From: Phragmitibacter flavus
GTDB lineage: Bacteria; Verrucomicrobiota; Verrucomicrobiia; Verrucomicrobiales; Verrucomicrobiaceae
NCBI RefSeq assembly: GCF_005780165.1
Contig: NZ_VAUV01000015.1
Span: 98,153-162,152, forward strand
DNA length: 64,000 nucleotides
Direction of reading: 5' to 3'
The translations under genes were made by a program, and so were the position numbers. This document shows, piece by piece, positions 1 through 9,204 of the stretch (the stretch's first letter is position 1; each line of letters begins with the position of its first letter). The notes beneath the pieces are model-generated. The model made no database searches. It was not told the origin of the DNA and was given only the letters and a program-made list of their open reading frames with translations.

Positions 1-1
1 T

Positions 2-2974
2 GTGATCGCGATGGACGCGATTGTGCCGGGGAGATCGGATGTTGGAACGCTGATCGAGAGGATTGTGACGACGGACGTGGATGAAATCATGCCGCCGCCG
101 GAGGAGCACAAACCGTTAAAGCCGGAGCAGATCGAGTTGATCAAACGCTGGTTGGCGGAAGGGGCAAAGTTTGAAAAACACTGGTCGTTCATTCCGCCGG
201 TGATGCCGCAGGTGCCGACGGTGAAAACCGAGGGAGGGGCGCGGGTGGTGAATGAGGTGGATGCTTTTGTGCTGAAGCGTTTGGAGGAGAAGGGGATGAA
301 CCAGGCGGCGGAGGCGACTCGTGAGGCTTGGTTGCGGCGGGTGACGTTTGATTTGACCGGGCTTCCTCCGACGCTGGCCGAGCAGGATGCGTTTTTTGCG
401 GATCAATCCGAGGGAGCGCGGGCGAAGGTGGTGGATCGGTTGTTATCCGCTCCTGAGTATGGGGAGCACATGGCGGTGGGGTGGCTGGATGTGGCGCGGT
501 TTGCGGACACATTTGGCCGGCATGAGGATCATGACAGTCAGACCTGGCCTTATCGGGACTGGGTGATCCGGGCGTTTAATGACAACCTGCCGTATGACCA
601 GTTTGTGAAGTGGCAGACGGCGGGGGACATGATGCCGGGGGCGACGCAGGACATGTATCTGGCGACGGTTTTCAACCGGCTTCCGCAGCAAAGCAACGAG
701 GCGGGGAGTGATGAGGAGGAGTTTCGGCAGGAGATTGTGGCCGACCGGGTGAATACCAACGGGATTGCTTTCCTGGGACTCAGCATGGAGTGCGCGCGTT
801 GTCACGATCACAAGTATGATCCAATTTCAACGCGCGAGTATTACAGCATGGCGGCTTTTCTGAACAACATTGATGAGTGCGGGTTGTATACAGTTTACAC
901 GACCAATATTCCTGCGCCATCCATGTTCATCTATGAGGGTGATGACGAGCGGCAGCATGCCAATGTGAAGTTGAAGATGCAGTTCAAGGAGGCGGAGCGC
1001 GAGGCGACGTTGCCGGAAGCGAAGAGGCGTTTTGAGCGGTGGCTGAAAGAGCTTGAGGGGCGTCCGGCGGCTGCGAAGCCTTTGGTGCATCTGGATTTCG
1101 AAGGGTATTTGCAGAAGGAGGAGAAGACGCTGAAGAACTTGGCGGATGCGGACAGATCGGGCTTGCTGCGTCGGCGCACGGACTTTGCAGAGGGGCACAT
1201 CGGGCAGGCACTTTATTTTAAAGAGGACAATGCAGTCACGGTTCCTGGAGTGGGTCAGTATAGCCGCACGCAGCCATTCAGTTTTTCCATCTGGTTGAAG
1301 CCGACAGTGTCTCAGGAGCGGGCGTTGGTGGTGCATTATTCGCGGGCGGGACTGGATGCGGGATCACAGGGTTATGAGTTGTTGATGGAAGATGACCGGC
1401 TGTCTTTTGCGTTGTGTCATTTCTGGCCGGGCAATGCGATGCGGGTGAAGATGAATCAGCCGCTGACGCTGAGTGCCTGGTCGATGGTGACGGTGACTTA
1501 TGATGGATCGAGCCGTGCGGCGGGTATCAAAATGTATCTCAACGGGTTGCCTGCGGTGACGGAGGTGGATCGGGACCGGCTCTACAAGGACATAAAGCAC
1601 AGTGCAACCTTCATGGACAAGGACGGGGTGAATGCGCCGACGTTGACGGTGTCGGGTCGGCACAACGACAAGTCGCTGGACAAAACTTATGTGGATGAGT
1701 TCTATTTTTGGGATCGGGAACTGGCACCGGTGGAGGTGAAGTTGTTGGGGAATCGGGATGCGGCGAACAAGCCGGAGGATTGGTTCGCGTGGTGGCTGAG
1801 GGAGAAGGATCCGGTGTGGCGCAAACTTTCGCAGGAGTTGAAGGAGTTGCGGGATGAGGAGAACGTCATCGCGATGAGGATGAAGGAGGTGATGGTGATG
1901 CGGGAGATTCCAGAGGAGAAAAGACGCCCGACCTTTGTGCAGGAGCGGGGGCATTTTCAGGCGATTGGCGAACGGGTGAGGCCGGATGTGCCGGCGAGTG
2001 TGTTTGAGTTTCCGGAGGATCTGCCGCGCACTCGATTGGGCTACGCGGAGTGGTTGGTGGACCGTCGCAATCCGCTCACGGCGCGGGTGTTTGTGAACCG
2101 GATCTGGCAGCAGTTTTTCGGGCGCGGACTGGTGGTGACGAGTGAGGACTTTGGGGTGCAGGGCCAGCTACCGACGCATCCGGAACTGATGGACTGGCTG
2201 GCGGTGTGGTTCATGGACAACGGTTGGGATGTGAAGGCGCTGTGCCGGTTGCTGGTGTTGTCGGCAACTTATGGTCAGGACAGCATGCCGGTGGAGCGAC
2301 GCTGGTTGGAGGATGACCTGGACAACGCGTTGCTGGCGCGGGGTCCGCGCACACGGCTGTCGGCGGAGCAGTTGCGGGACAATGTGCTGGCGGTGAGTGG
2401 GTTGTTGGTAAAGGATTTGGGTGGGCCGCCAACGAAGCCGTATCAGCCGGCCGGCCTGTGGGAAGATTCAGGAACGCAGCACAGTTATCATCAGGATCAC
2501 GGGGCGAGATTGTTTCGGAGAAGTTGTTATACTTTTTGGCGGAGGACCTTGCCGCCTCCTTCGATGACGGTGTTTGATGCGCCGACGCGGGAATTTTGCA
2601 AGTCGCGCAGGGACCGAAGTTCGACGCCGTTGCAGGCGTTGGTGTTGTTCAATGATCCGCAATTCTTGGAGGCGGCGCGGGTGTTGGCCGAGAAATTGGT
2701 GCGTGACCATCCAGGCGACGATCTGGCGCGCGTGGAGACGGCTTTTCGTTTGTTCACCGGGCGCAAAGCTGATGCAATGGAGCGGGAGGTGTTGACGGCG
2801 TTGTTGCGGGATCAACGAAGTTATTTTGCAGGATGTCCCGAGGAGGCTGAGCGCTTGCGCAGTGAGAATGGCGAGGCACCGGTGGCGAAGGAACTTTCGG
2901 CGGTGGAGGTGGCGGCTTCGACGATGCTGACGCGGGCGTTGTTGGGTTATGAGGACAGTGTGGTGAAGCCGTGA
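2..2974 (+). CDS. PSD1-type DUF1549/LamG/DUF1553 secreted protein, 5' truncated by window edge
   Basis: The reading frame is open from the window edge, so the N-terminus is missing. The visible start is the tail of a planctomycete-type cytochrome c domain (around '[15 protein letters not shown]'). DUF1549 follows at about residues 80-300 of the visible 990, including a haem-type CxxCH at C264-C267-H268. A LamG/concanavalin-like domain lies at about 365-590, between DUF1549 and DUF1553. DUF1553 spans about 670-930 and includes '[16 protein letters not shown]'. These proteins are typical of Planctomycetes and Verrucomicrobia and are thought to be exported. Their biochemical role is not established, and a redox or binding role in polysaccharide use is inference. 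The gene is followed by a DUF1501 gene on the same strand, the usual partner. Confidence 0.9.
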   Translation: MIAMDAIVPGRSDVGTLIERIVTTDVDEIMPPPEEHKPLKPEQIELIKRWLAEGAKFEKHWSFIPPVMPQVPTVKTEGGARVVNEVDAFVLKRLEEKGMNQAAEATREAWLRRVTFDLTGLPPTLAEQDAFFADQSEGARAKVVDRLLSAPEYGEHMAVGWLDVARFADTFGRHEDHDSQTWPYRDWVIRAFNDNLPYDQFVKWQTAGDMMPGATQDMYLATVFNRLPQQSNEAGSDEEEFRQEIVADRVNTNGIAFLGLSMECARCHDHKYDPISTREYYSMAAFLNNIDECGLYTVYTTNIPAPSMFIYEGDDERQHANVKLKMQFKEAEREATLPEAKRRFERWLKELEGRPAAAKPLVHLDFEGYLQKEEKTLKNLADADRSGLLRRRTDFAEGHIGQALYFKEDNAVTVPGVGQYSRTQPFSFSIWLKPTVSQERALVVHYSRAGLDAGSQGYELLMEDDRLSFALCHFWPGNAMRVKMNQPLTLSAWSMVTVTYDGSSRAAGIKMYLNGLPAVTEVDRDRLYKDIKHSATFMDKDGVNAPTLTVSGRHNDKSLDKTYVDEFYFWDRELAPVEVKLLGNRDAANKPEDWFAWWLREKDPVWRKLSQELKELRDEENVIAMRMKEVMVMREIPEEKRRPTFVQERGHFQAIGERVRPDVPASVFEFPEDLPRTRLGYAEWLVDRRNPLTARVFVNRIWQQFFGRGLVVTSEDFGVQGQLPTHPELMDWLAVWFMDNGWDVKALCRLLVLSATYGQDSMPVERRWLEDDLDNALLARGPRTRLSAEQLRDNVLAVSGLLVKDLGGPPTKPYQPAGLWEDSGTQHSYHQDHGARLFRRSCYTFWRRTLPPPSMTVFDAPTREFCKSRRDRSSTPLQALVLFNDPQFLEAARVLAEKLVRDHPGDDLARVETAFRLFTGRKADAMEREVLTALLRDQRSYFAGCPEEAERLRSENGEAPVAKELSAVEVAASTMLTRALLGYEDSVVKP

Positions 2975-2979
2975 TACTG

Positions 2980-3021
2980 AGTGAAAAGGGATAAGTGAAA
3001 AGTGAAAAGCTTATGATGAAT
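2980..3021. repeat. Degenerate 7-bp tandem repeat (AGTGAAA/AGGGATA)
   Basis: Consecutive 7-mers AGTGAAA, AGGGATA, AGTGAAA and AGTGAAA run from 2980 to 3007. They continue with weaker period-7 similarity into the start of the next gene. This belongs to the heptamer family also seen near 28336, 57353, 57748 and 63108. Confidence 0.6.
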
Positions 3022-4530
3022 GACTTATCCAATTCGAGTGCCTGCACAGGTGCGTGGTCGGCGGCGGGAATGTCGCGTCGGGAGGTGCTCTCGAAGATGG
3101 GGATGGGGCTTGGGGGGATGGCGTTGGCGGACATGATGGGTGGGGGAGGGACAAAGTTGGCGGCGGCTGAAGCGTCTTCAATGGCGGCGGCTCGGGTGGG
3201 TGGATTGTCTCATCTGCCGGATTTTGCGCCCAAGGCGAAGAGGGTGATCTTTTTGTTCATGAGCGGTGGTCCGTCGCAATTTGAGAGTTTTGATTACAAA
3301 CCGGTGTTGCAGAAGAACCAAGGGGATGAGTTCCCGGCTTCGTTCAGAAAGGGCGGCAAACCTTTGGGAATGTCGGGGGCGCAGAGCAAGTTCACGATGG
3401 TGGGCTCGCCGTTTGAGTTTCGTCAGCACGGGCAGAGTGGGGCGTGGATAAGTTCGCTATTTCCGCACACGGCGAAGGTGGCGGATGATCTTTGTTTTGT
3501 GAAGAGCATGACGAGCGATGCGGTGAATCATGATCCGGCTTTGACGTTCATGCAGACGGGTTCTCAGTTGCCAGGGAGACCGAGCATGGGGGCGTGGTTG
3601 AATTATGGACTGGGCACGGACAATGCGGATCTGCCGAGTTTTGTGGTGCTGATCAGCAAGCGCGGAGTGGACCAGCCATTGAGTTACCGGTTGTGGGACA
3701 GCGGGTTTTTGCCGTCGCATCACTCCGGGGTGCATTTTCGGACTGGCAAGGATGCGGTGCTGTTCTTGAGCGAACCGGCGGGGGTGTCGCGGGCATCAAC
3801 GCGGCGGATGTTGGATGCGTTGAAGGAGATGCATACGGAGAAGATGAGGGCGATGCCGGATGCGGGGGTAAATGCGAGGATTGAGCAGTATGAGATGGCC
3901 TTTCGGATGCAGGCGAGTGTGCCTGAGGCGACGGATTTGAGTTCCGAGCCGGAGCACATTTTTAAGTTGTATGGCGATGACGCGAAAAAAACGGGGAGCT
4001 TTGCGGCGAATTGCATTCAGGCGCGTCGACTGGCGGAACGCGGGGTGAAGTTCATCCAGTTGTATCATCCGGGTTGGGATCACCATGGCGGGCTTTGTGA
4101 GGAGTCGGCTTATCCGACTTCGGCTCGTGAAGTGGACCAGCCATGTGCAGCGTTGCTAACGGATTTGAAGAATCGTGACATGTTGAAGGACACCTTGGTG
4201 ATCTGGGGTGGAGAGTTTGGCCGGACGAGTTATTCACAGGGGAATTTCTCGAAGAAAGAGACCGGAACTCCCGCCTACGGCAGAGATCATCATCGCGATT
4301 GTTTCACATTCTGGATGGCAGGTGGTGGCATCAAGGGTGGGCTGACTTACGGGGAGAGTGATGAACTGGGATACAATGTGGGCCGCGATGCGGTGACGGT
4401 GAATGATTTCCATGCAACGGTGCTGCACCTGTTGGGGATCAATCACGAGCGCTTCACTTATCGGTTCCAAGGCCGTGATTTCCGACTGACAGATGTGGCG
4501 GGAAATGTGGTTAAGGCTATAATGGCCTGA
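3013..4530 (+). CDS. DUF1501 family protein, Tat-type signal
   Basis: A 505-residue DUF1501 protein, a family with a sulfatase/alkaline-phosphatase-like fold that is usually exported and paired with PSD1 proteins. The N-terminus carries a twin-arginine-like 'MSRREVLSKMGMGLGG' leader. Family landmarks are 'RVIFLFMSGGPSQFESFDYKP' split over about residues 78-98, 'WDHHGG' in the centre, 'IWGGEFGRTSYSQG', and 'GRDHHRDCFTFWMAGGGIKGG' broken across the C-terminal third. The ATG at 3013 is preferred over the GTG at 2995 because the GTG lies inside the heptamer repeat; ATG 3016 is equally possible. The stop overlaps the next start by one base (TGATG), so translation is probably coupled. The substrate is unknown. 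Confidence 0.88.
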   Translation: MMNDLSNSSACTGAWSAAGMSRREVLSKMGMGLGGMALADMMGGGGTKLAAAEASSMAAARVGGLSHLPDFAPKAKRVIFLFMSGGPSQFESFDYKPVLQKNQGDEFPASFRKGGKPLGMSGAQSKFTMVGSPFEFRQHGQSGAWISSLFPHTAKVADDLCFVKSMTSDAVNHDPALTFMQTGSQLPGRPSMGAWLNYGLGTDNADLPSFVVLISKRGVDQPLSYRLWDSGFLPSHHSGVHFRTGKDAVLFLSEPAGVSRASTRRMLDALKEMHTEKMRAMPDAGVNARIEQYEMAFRMQASVPEATDLSSEPEHIFKLYGDDAKKTGSFAANCIQARRLAERGVKFIQLYHPGWDHHGGLCEESAYPTSAREVDQPCAALLTDLKNRDMLKDTLVIWGGEFGRTSYSQGNFSKKETGTPAYGRDHHRDCFTFWMAGGGIKGGLTYGESDELGYNVGRDAVTVNDFHATVLHLLGINHERFTYRFQGRDFRLTDVAGNVVKAIMA

Positions 4531-6374
4531 TGATTTCGCGCTTAATCCGAGCTTCCGTCGCCAGGACGGGGGTGTTTGTGGTGTTGATTTTGATGTCGAT
4601 GGGAGGCGTGATGGTGGCGTCGGCCCAGGAGCGAATGCATGAGCTGAAGCTGGATTTGGATGCGGTGCTGAAGTTGCCGGATTTGTGGGATCTGACACCT
4701 GAGACGCTTGCCGAAAGGTGTCCTGCCGAGGGATTTGAGTCGAATCCGTTTTTTAAGTGGGCGGCAGAGGAGACGAGTGGGAACCGGTTCGCGTTTTTTT
4801 CGCGTCAGCCGTTTGCCAATGTGAAGGTCGAAGCGTCTTTGTTTGGCGGGACGGTGTTGGTGAACACGATGGTGGTGCAGTTTACCAACAACAAGGTTAC
4901 CGAGGTGTTGGTGGTGTTGCATGGCACGGAGGTGGATGGGCTGTTGGGACTGGATGAGTTTGATGCGAAGAAGTCGGCCTGTGCGACGGGCCTGGTGGGT
5001 TTGGTGGGAGCGCAAGCGATGGGGCAGAAGCGGTATTTTGGAAGCAAGTTGGTGCGGTCATTGGAGTCGCAGTCCTACTCGGGCAAGGAGGCGACAGCGT
5101 GTTTGGATGCGGGGGTTGAAGCGAAGCTTGTGAGGTTTGTGTTGGCTCCGGCGGGGACTGACCCTGCGGTGTTGCTGGCGCAGCCGGTGGTGGAACTGGA
5201 GCGGGGAGCGACGGAGTATTTTTGTGATCTGGATGGGTTGATGAAATTTCCGCAATCGTGGGAGATGACGCCGGCAAAGTTCGAGGCGGCGTTTGGGGTG
5301 GACCGGTCGGGGGATACACCGATTTTTCAATGGTTGAATGCGGAGAAAACGGCGGCGCGTTTTTCGAGGCAGCCATTTTCTAATGTGGCGGTGGATCTGA
5401 CGATGTTTGGTGGTCGCGATCGGGTGGAGGAGGCGGTGTTTGATTTTGCGGATGGCAAACTTTCTCAGGTATATGTGTCATTATACAACCGGGGGGATAG
5501 CGGCCCCATTTCGAAGGATGAGTTTGATGCGAGGTTCAAAAAATCGGGTCAGGCACTGATTGGGTTGCTCGGTGCGAGGCCGGTGGAGCATCGGTCGACG
5601 GCTCCGACGGCGGTGAAGACGACGAGTTGGTTGTGGAACACGCCTCATACGCTGGCCTTGCTGGAGTATAATGCGGAGGCCACCGTGAAGAAGGCGGCGG
5701 CGGAGTTTTTAAGGTTGAGAGTTGCGCCGGTGGCGAGGAGGGATCAGTTGCTGAACATTGCGGCGATTGGTCAGTCGACGACGACGTTGAAGCGTGGGGA
5801 TCTTTTGCAGTTTGTGAAGAAGGAGTCGAATGGCGATGTGCTGGTGACGGGGATCCCGATGGTGGATCAGGGGGCGAAAGGGTATTGTGTGGTGGCTTCG
5901 TGCGAGCGGTTGTTTGGGTATTTGAACATTCCTTGTGATCAACATGAGCTGGCATCGATTGCGGGCAGTGAGGCGGACCGGGGAACGACGGGAGCGGCGT
6001 TTGTGGAGGCGTTGAAGAAGATCAACACGCGGTTCAAGGTGCGGTTCAAAGCGCTCTTGGAGAAGGCTCCGCTGGAACGCAGTGATGCGAGGGAGGCGAG
6101 ACCGGACCGGTTTGCGAAGATGATTCAGGAACAGATTGACCGTGGGGTGCCGTTGTTGTGGGCCTTGCAGCTGGGGTTGTTTCCGGAAGAGCCGAACACG
6201 GCCTTGCAGGCGGGTGGCGGTCACATGCGGTTGATTATTGGGTATAATATTCCGCGTGAGGAGGTGTTGTTCAGTGACTCATGGGGAGCCGGGCATGAGC
6301 TGAAGCGGATGAAGCTGACCGACGCGGTGAATGCGACGTTTGGGGTTTATCTGGTGGAGCCGAAGGGACGGTGA
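4530..6374 (+). CDS. Secreted protein with duplicated domain and C-terminal C39-like cysteine peptidase domain
   Basis: The 614-residue product starts with a hydrophobic export signal (about residues 12-32, 'VASAQ' cleavage-like). Two similar segments follow at about 40-208 and 230-400. Both contain a 'LPDLW/FPQSW..TP' start, an 'F..FSRQPF.NV.V' core and a 'FGG' turn, so they look like an internal duplication. Residues 440-614 resemble papain-like C39 peptidases, with candidate catalytic Cys453 (in 'QGAKGYCVVAS'), His565 ('GGGHMRLI') and Asp583 ('FSDSWG'). Many C39-like proteins cleave peptides or act as inactive binders, and the substrate here cannot be read. The gene overlaps the DUF1501 stop by one base and is 4 bases from the next gene, so all appear co-transcribed. 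I do not recognise the duplicated domain. Confidence 0.78.
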   Translation: MISRLIRASVARTGVFVVLILMSMGGVMVASAQERMHELKLDLDAVLKLPDLWDLTPETLAERCPAEGFESNPFFKWAAEETSGNRFAFFSRQPFANVKVEASLFGGTVLVNTMVVQFTNNKVTEVLVVLHGTEVDGLLGLDEFDAKKSACATGLVGLVGAQAMGQKRYFGSKLVRSLESQSYSGKEATACLDAGVEAKLVRFVLAPAGTDPAVLLAQPVVELERGATEYFCDLDGLMKFPQSWEMTPAKFEAAFGVDRSGDTPIFQWLNAEKTAARFSRQPFSNVAVDLTMFGGRDRVEEAVFDFADGKLSQVYVSLYNRGDSGPISKDEFDARFKKSGQALIGLLGARPVEHRSTAPTAVKTTSWLWNTPHTLALLEYNAEATVKKAAAEFLRLRVAPVARRDQLLNIAAIGQSTTTLKRGDLLQFVKKESNGDVLVTGIPMVDQGAKGYCVVASCERLFGYLNIPCDQHELASIAGSEADRGTTGAAFVEALKKINTRFKVRFKALLEKAPLERSDAREARPDRFAKMIQEQIDRGVPLLWALQLGLFPEEPNTALQAGGGHMRLIIGYNIPREEVLFSDSWGAGHELKRMKLTDAVNATFGVYLVEPKGR

Positions 6375-6378
6375 TTTT

Positions 6379-6918
6379 ATGAAACAGCTGCTGCTACGGG
6401 GTTTTATTTTTATCGGTGGTGTGACGGCAGTGCTAGGCGGATTGAGTTTGTGGTGGGCTGGGGGGGAGAAATCACGAGTTCATGAGGCTGTGGTGAAGTC
6501 TGCTCGACTGGCTGCGATTCCAAGTTCCGATTACAAGGCCAAAACGGAGGGAAACGTATTTAGCAGGGTGTATTGGATTTCTTTTAGGTGCGATGATGCC
6601 GCGTTCACTGCCTTTATCGAAGCATCACCTAGCTTGAGAAATGTTACGCCGTATATTTTTCCATTTTCTCAAGAGCATGCAGAGCCTACAACTTTTGATC
6701 AACCTCCTGAATATGAAAGAGAGGCGATGCGTAACGCAGAGTATTTTTGGGGCGGCGACATCGACGAATTAGCTGAGACAGCTGAATTCTGGAGATCAAC
6801 GACTTCTAGAAAAAAGGGCCGACGGTATGAGATAATTGTTCCCGAAGAAGCAATTTTTGGCTGGCTACTGAGGGATGATGAAAGCGGAGAGGTCTTTCTT
6901 CTTGTGAGATACAGCTGA
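6379..6918 (+). CDS. Hypothetical single-span membrane or exported protein
   Basis: A 179-residue protein of unknown family. Residues 7-27 form one hydrophobic segment ('GFIFIGGVTAVLGGLSLWW'), followed by a soluble, charged domain. The ATG at 6379 is chosen because it puts the hydrophobic segment at the N-terminus and lies 4 bases after the C39-like gene. An in-frame ATG at 6331 would overlap that gene by 44 bases. Base composition is visibly more A/T-rich than in its neighbours and codon use is different, which may mean recent arrival or weak selection. Its position suggests it acts with the upstream exported proteins, but this is inference. Confidence 0.62.
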   Translation: MKQLLLRGFIFIGGVTAVLGGLSLWWAGGEKSRVHEAVVKSARLAAIPSSDYKAKTEGNVFSRVYWISFRCDDAAFTAFIEASPSLRNVTPYIFPFSQEHAEPTTFDQPPEYEREAMRNAEYFWGGDIDELAETAEFWRSTTSRKKGRRYEIIVPEEAIFGWLLRDDESGEVFLLVRYS

Positions 6919-6988
6919 ACGAAAAAGCTAGCGTGTCAAATGTTGTGGAACTTGCGCGTGGGCACTTTGCTGGCATGGTGGCAGGTTC

Positions 6989-9010
6989 ATGCTTGCTGCT
7001 GAAAATCTTGGGATCTCTTATGGACCGCGCCGATTGTTCGGTGAGGTGAATTTTACCATTCGTGCGGGGGAACGCGTTTCGCTGGCGGGACCGAACGGGG
7101 CGGGGAAATCGACGCTGCTAAAAATGATCGCGGGGGTGGAGCAGGGGGATGAAGGCAAAATCATCAAGGCGAAGACGGTGCAGGTGGGATATTTGCCTCA
7201 GGAGGGGGTGGAAATTAAGGGAAGGACGATTTTGGCGGAGGCGGAGACGGCGTTTCAGGACGCGATGAATTTGCAGAAGGAGATGGATGAGGTGGGCGCG
7301 GCGATGGATGAGATGGATCCGCAGTCGGATGAATACGGGGATGCGCTGGAGCTTTATGGGGATTTGCAGTTGCGACTTGAGCATCACGACGTGTCGCGGA
7401 TGCGCTCGCGAATTGAGAAAGTGATGACGGGTTTGGGGTTCAAACACTCGGATTTGGACCGGCTCACGGACGAGTTCAGCGGGGGCTGGCAGATGCGGAT
7501 TGCGTTGGGCAAGTTGCTTTTGGCGGAGCCGAGTGTGTTGCTTTTGGATGAACCGACGAACCACCTCGACATTGAGACGGTGGTGTGGTTGGAGGAGTAT
7601 TTGAAGGGGTATCCGGGGGCGATCATTTTGATCAGTCACGATAAACGATTGCTGGACAATTTGACGAACCGGACGCTGGCGTTTGAGAACGGTCGGGCGA
7701 GCATGTATCAGGGGAATTATTCATTTTTCCTGCGGGAGAGCGCGGCGCGGCGCGAGCAATTGGTGCGGGCGAAGGCGAATCAGGATCGTGAGATTGCCAA
7801 GACGCAGCAGTTCATCGACAAGTTCCGCGCAAAGGCTTCGAAGGCGTCGCAGGCGCAGAGTCGGATCAAGATGCTGGAGAAGGTGGAGCGGATTGAGCTG
7901 GAGAGCGACGAAGCGGAGATTGGGTTCCGTTTTCCTCAGCCGCCGCAGAGCGGTCATTCGGTGATGCGGCTGGAAGGAGTGGCGAAGAGTTACGATGGGG
8001 TGCGGATGATTTTGCAGCCATTTGATTTTGAGATTTTTAAGGGGGATCGGATTGCGATTGTGGGGGTGAACGGGGCAGGCAAGACGACGTTCAGCAAGAT
8101 CGTCGCGGGCGTGGAGAAGCACACAGGAGGGGATCTGGAGCTGGGGCACAAGGTGGCGATCGGGTATTATTCGCAGGATCATGCGGATGCGCTGGATGGG
8201 AGTTTGACGGTTTTTCAGACGATTGAAAAAGCGGCGAAACGGATGTCGGAGTCGGAGATGCGGACGCTTTTGGGGTGTTTCCTGTTCAAGGGGGATGATG
8301 TGTGGAAGTCGGTGAAGGTGTTGAGCGGTGGGGAGCGGGGCAGGCTGGCGCTGGCGGGGATGTTGCTGCGTCCGTCGAATTTTTTGGTGCTGGATGAACC
8401 GACGAACCACCTTGATATGCGTTCGCAGGGAGTGCTGCAGAAGGCGCTGGAAGAGTTTGGCGGGAGTTATGTCATTGTATCGCACAACCGGGATTTCCTT
8501 GATCCGATTGTGAACAAGACGCTGGAGTTCAGGGTGGGGGAAGCGCCGAGGTTGTATTTGGGGAACCTGAGTTATTATCTGGAGAAACGGGCGGAGGAGC
8601 AGGCGCGTGCGGCGTCGCAGGCGCGGGTGGCGGCAGCGGTTCCCGTGGCGAAAGTGGCTCCGGCAGCGGTGACGAATGCGAAGGCGGCTGCGGATGAGAC
8701 GGTGGTGTCGGGCAAGGACAAGGAGCGTCGGCGTTTGGATGCGTTGCGCCGGCAGGAAAAAACGCAGGTGTTGAAACCTTTGCAGGCGAAGCTTAAGGAG
8801 GTGGAGGGGCTGATCGAGACCATTGAAAAGGACAAGGCGATCCAGTTGGGATTGATGAATGCTCCGGGGTATGGCGAAGATGCGGGAGCCGCGCGGGAGA
8901 TCGCGATGAAGTATGCGGAGTTGGAGAAGTCGTTGAGCCGGGCGTATTCGCAGTGGTCGGAAGTCAGCGAGGAACTGGAGCGTGTGGAGGCGAAATTTGC
9001 GGAAGATTAG
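6989..9010 (+). CDS. ABC-F family ATPase (YheS/Uup-like)
   Basis: A 673-residue protein with two ABC ATPase domains and no membrane segments, the ABC-F layout of ribosome-associated translation factors. Walker A motifs are 'GPNGAGKST' at about residue 35 and 'GVNGAGKTT' at about 359. Signature and Walker B motifs are 'FSGGWQMRIALGKLLL' with 'LLLLDEPTNHLD', and 'LSGGERGRLALAGMLL' with 'FLVLDEPTNHLD'. A charged linker (about 235-300) separates the domains, as in ABC-F proteins. The C-terminal 130 residues are charged and predicted coiled coil, as in Uup/YheS types. Members act at the ribosomal E site. Which subfamily this is cannot be settled by eye. Confidence 0.93.
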   Translation: MLAAENLGISYGPRRLFGEVNFTIRAGERVSLAGPNGAGKSTLLKMIAGVEQGDEGKIIKAKTVQVGYLPQEGVEIKGRTILAEAETAFQDAMNLQKEMDEVGAAMDEMDPQSDEYGDALELYGDLQLRLEHHDVSRMRSRIEKVMTGLGFKHSDLDRLTDEFSGGWQMRIALGKLLLAEPSVLLLDEPTNHLDIETVVWLEEYLKGYPGAIILISHDKRLLDNLTNRTLAFENGRASMYQGNYSFFLRESAARREQLVRAKANQDREIAKTQQFIDKFRAKASKASQAQSRIKMLEKVERIELESDEAEIGFRFPQPPQSGHSVMRLEGVAKSYDGVRMILQPFDFEIFKGDRIAIVGVNGAGKTTFSKIVAGVEKHTGGDLELGHKVAIGYYSQDHADALDGSLTVFQTIEKAAKRMSESEMRTLLGCFLFKGDDVWKSVKVLSGGERGRLALAGMLLRPSNFLVLDEPTNHLDMRSQGVLQKALEEFGGSYVIVSHNRDFLDPIVNKTLEFRVGEAPRLYLGNLSYYLEKRAEEQARAASQARVAAAVPVAKVAPAAVTNAKAAADETVVSGKDKERRRLDALRRQEKTQVLKPLQAKLKEVEGLIETIEKDKAIQLGLMNAPGYGEDAGAAREIAMKYAELEKSLSRAYSQWSEVSEELERVEAKFAED

Positions 9011-9124
9011 GAAAAAGGTGCGCTTATTTTTTTCAATAGCCTTATTTCAATTGGGCAAAGAGCGAAAAACGCGACCGTTTGTGCAGATCGGTTCGATGAA
9101 TTTTCGACGTAAAAGCAGCGTTGG

Positions 9125-9178
9125 CCTGTCTAATGCGTCTAAATCACACATGATGGCTTGAAAATGTCATCAGACAGG
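9125..9178. promoter_or_regulatory. Inverted repeat upstream of the ROK regulator, possible operator
   Basis: CCTGTCTAATG at 9125-9135 is matched by CATCAGACAGG at 9168-9178, 10 of 11 positions complementary, with a 32-base spacer. It ends 26 bases before the ROK start codon, so it could be an autoregulatory site or a leader hairpin. Confidence 0.4.
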
Positions 9179-9204
9179 GTGAAGAAGGGTTCGATTCTCA
9201 ATTT

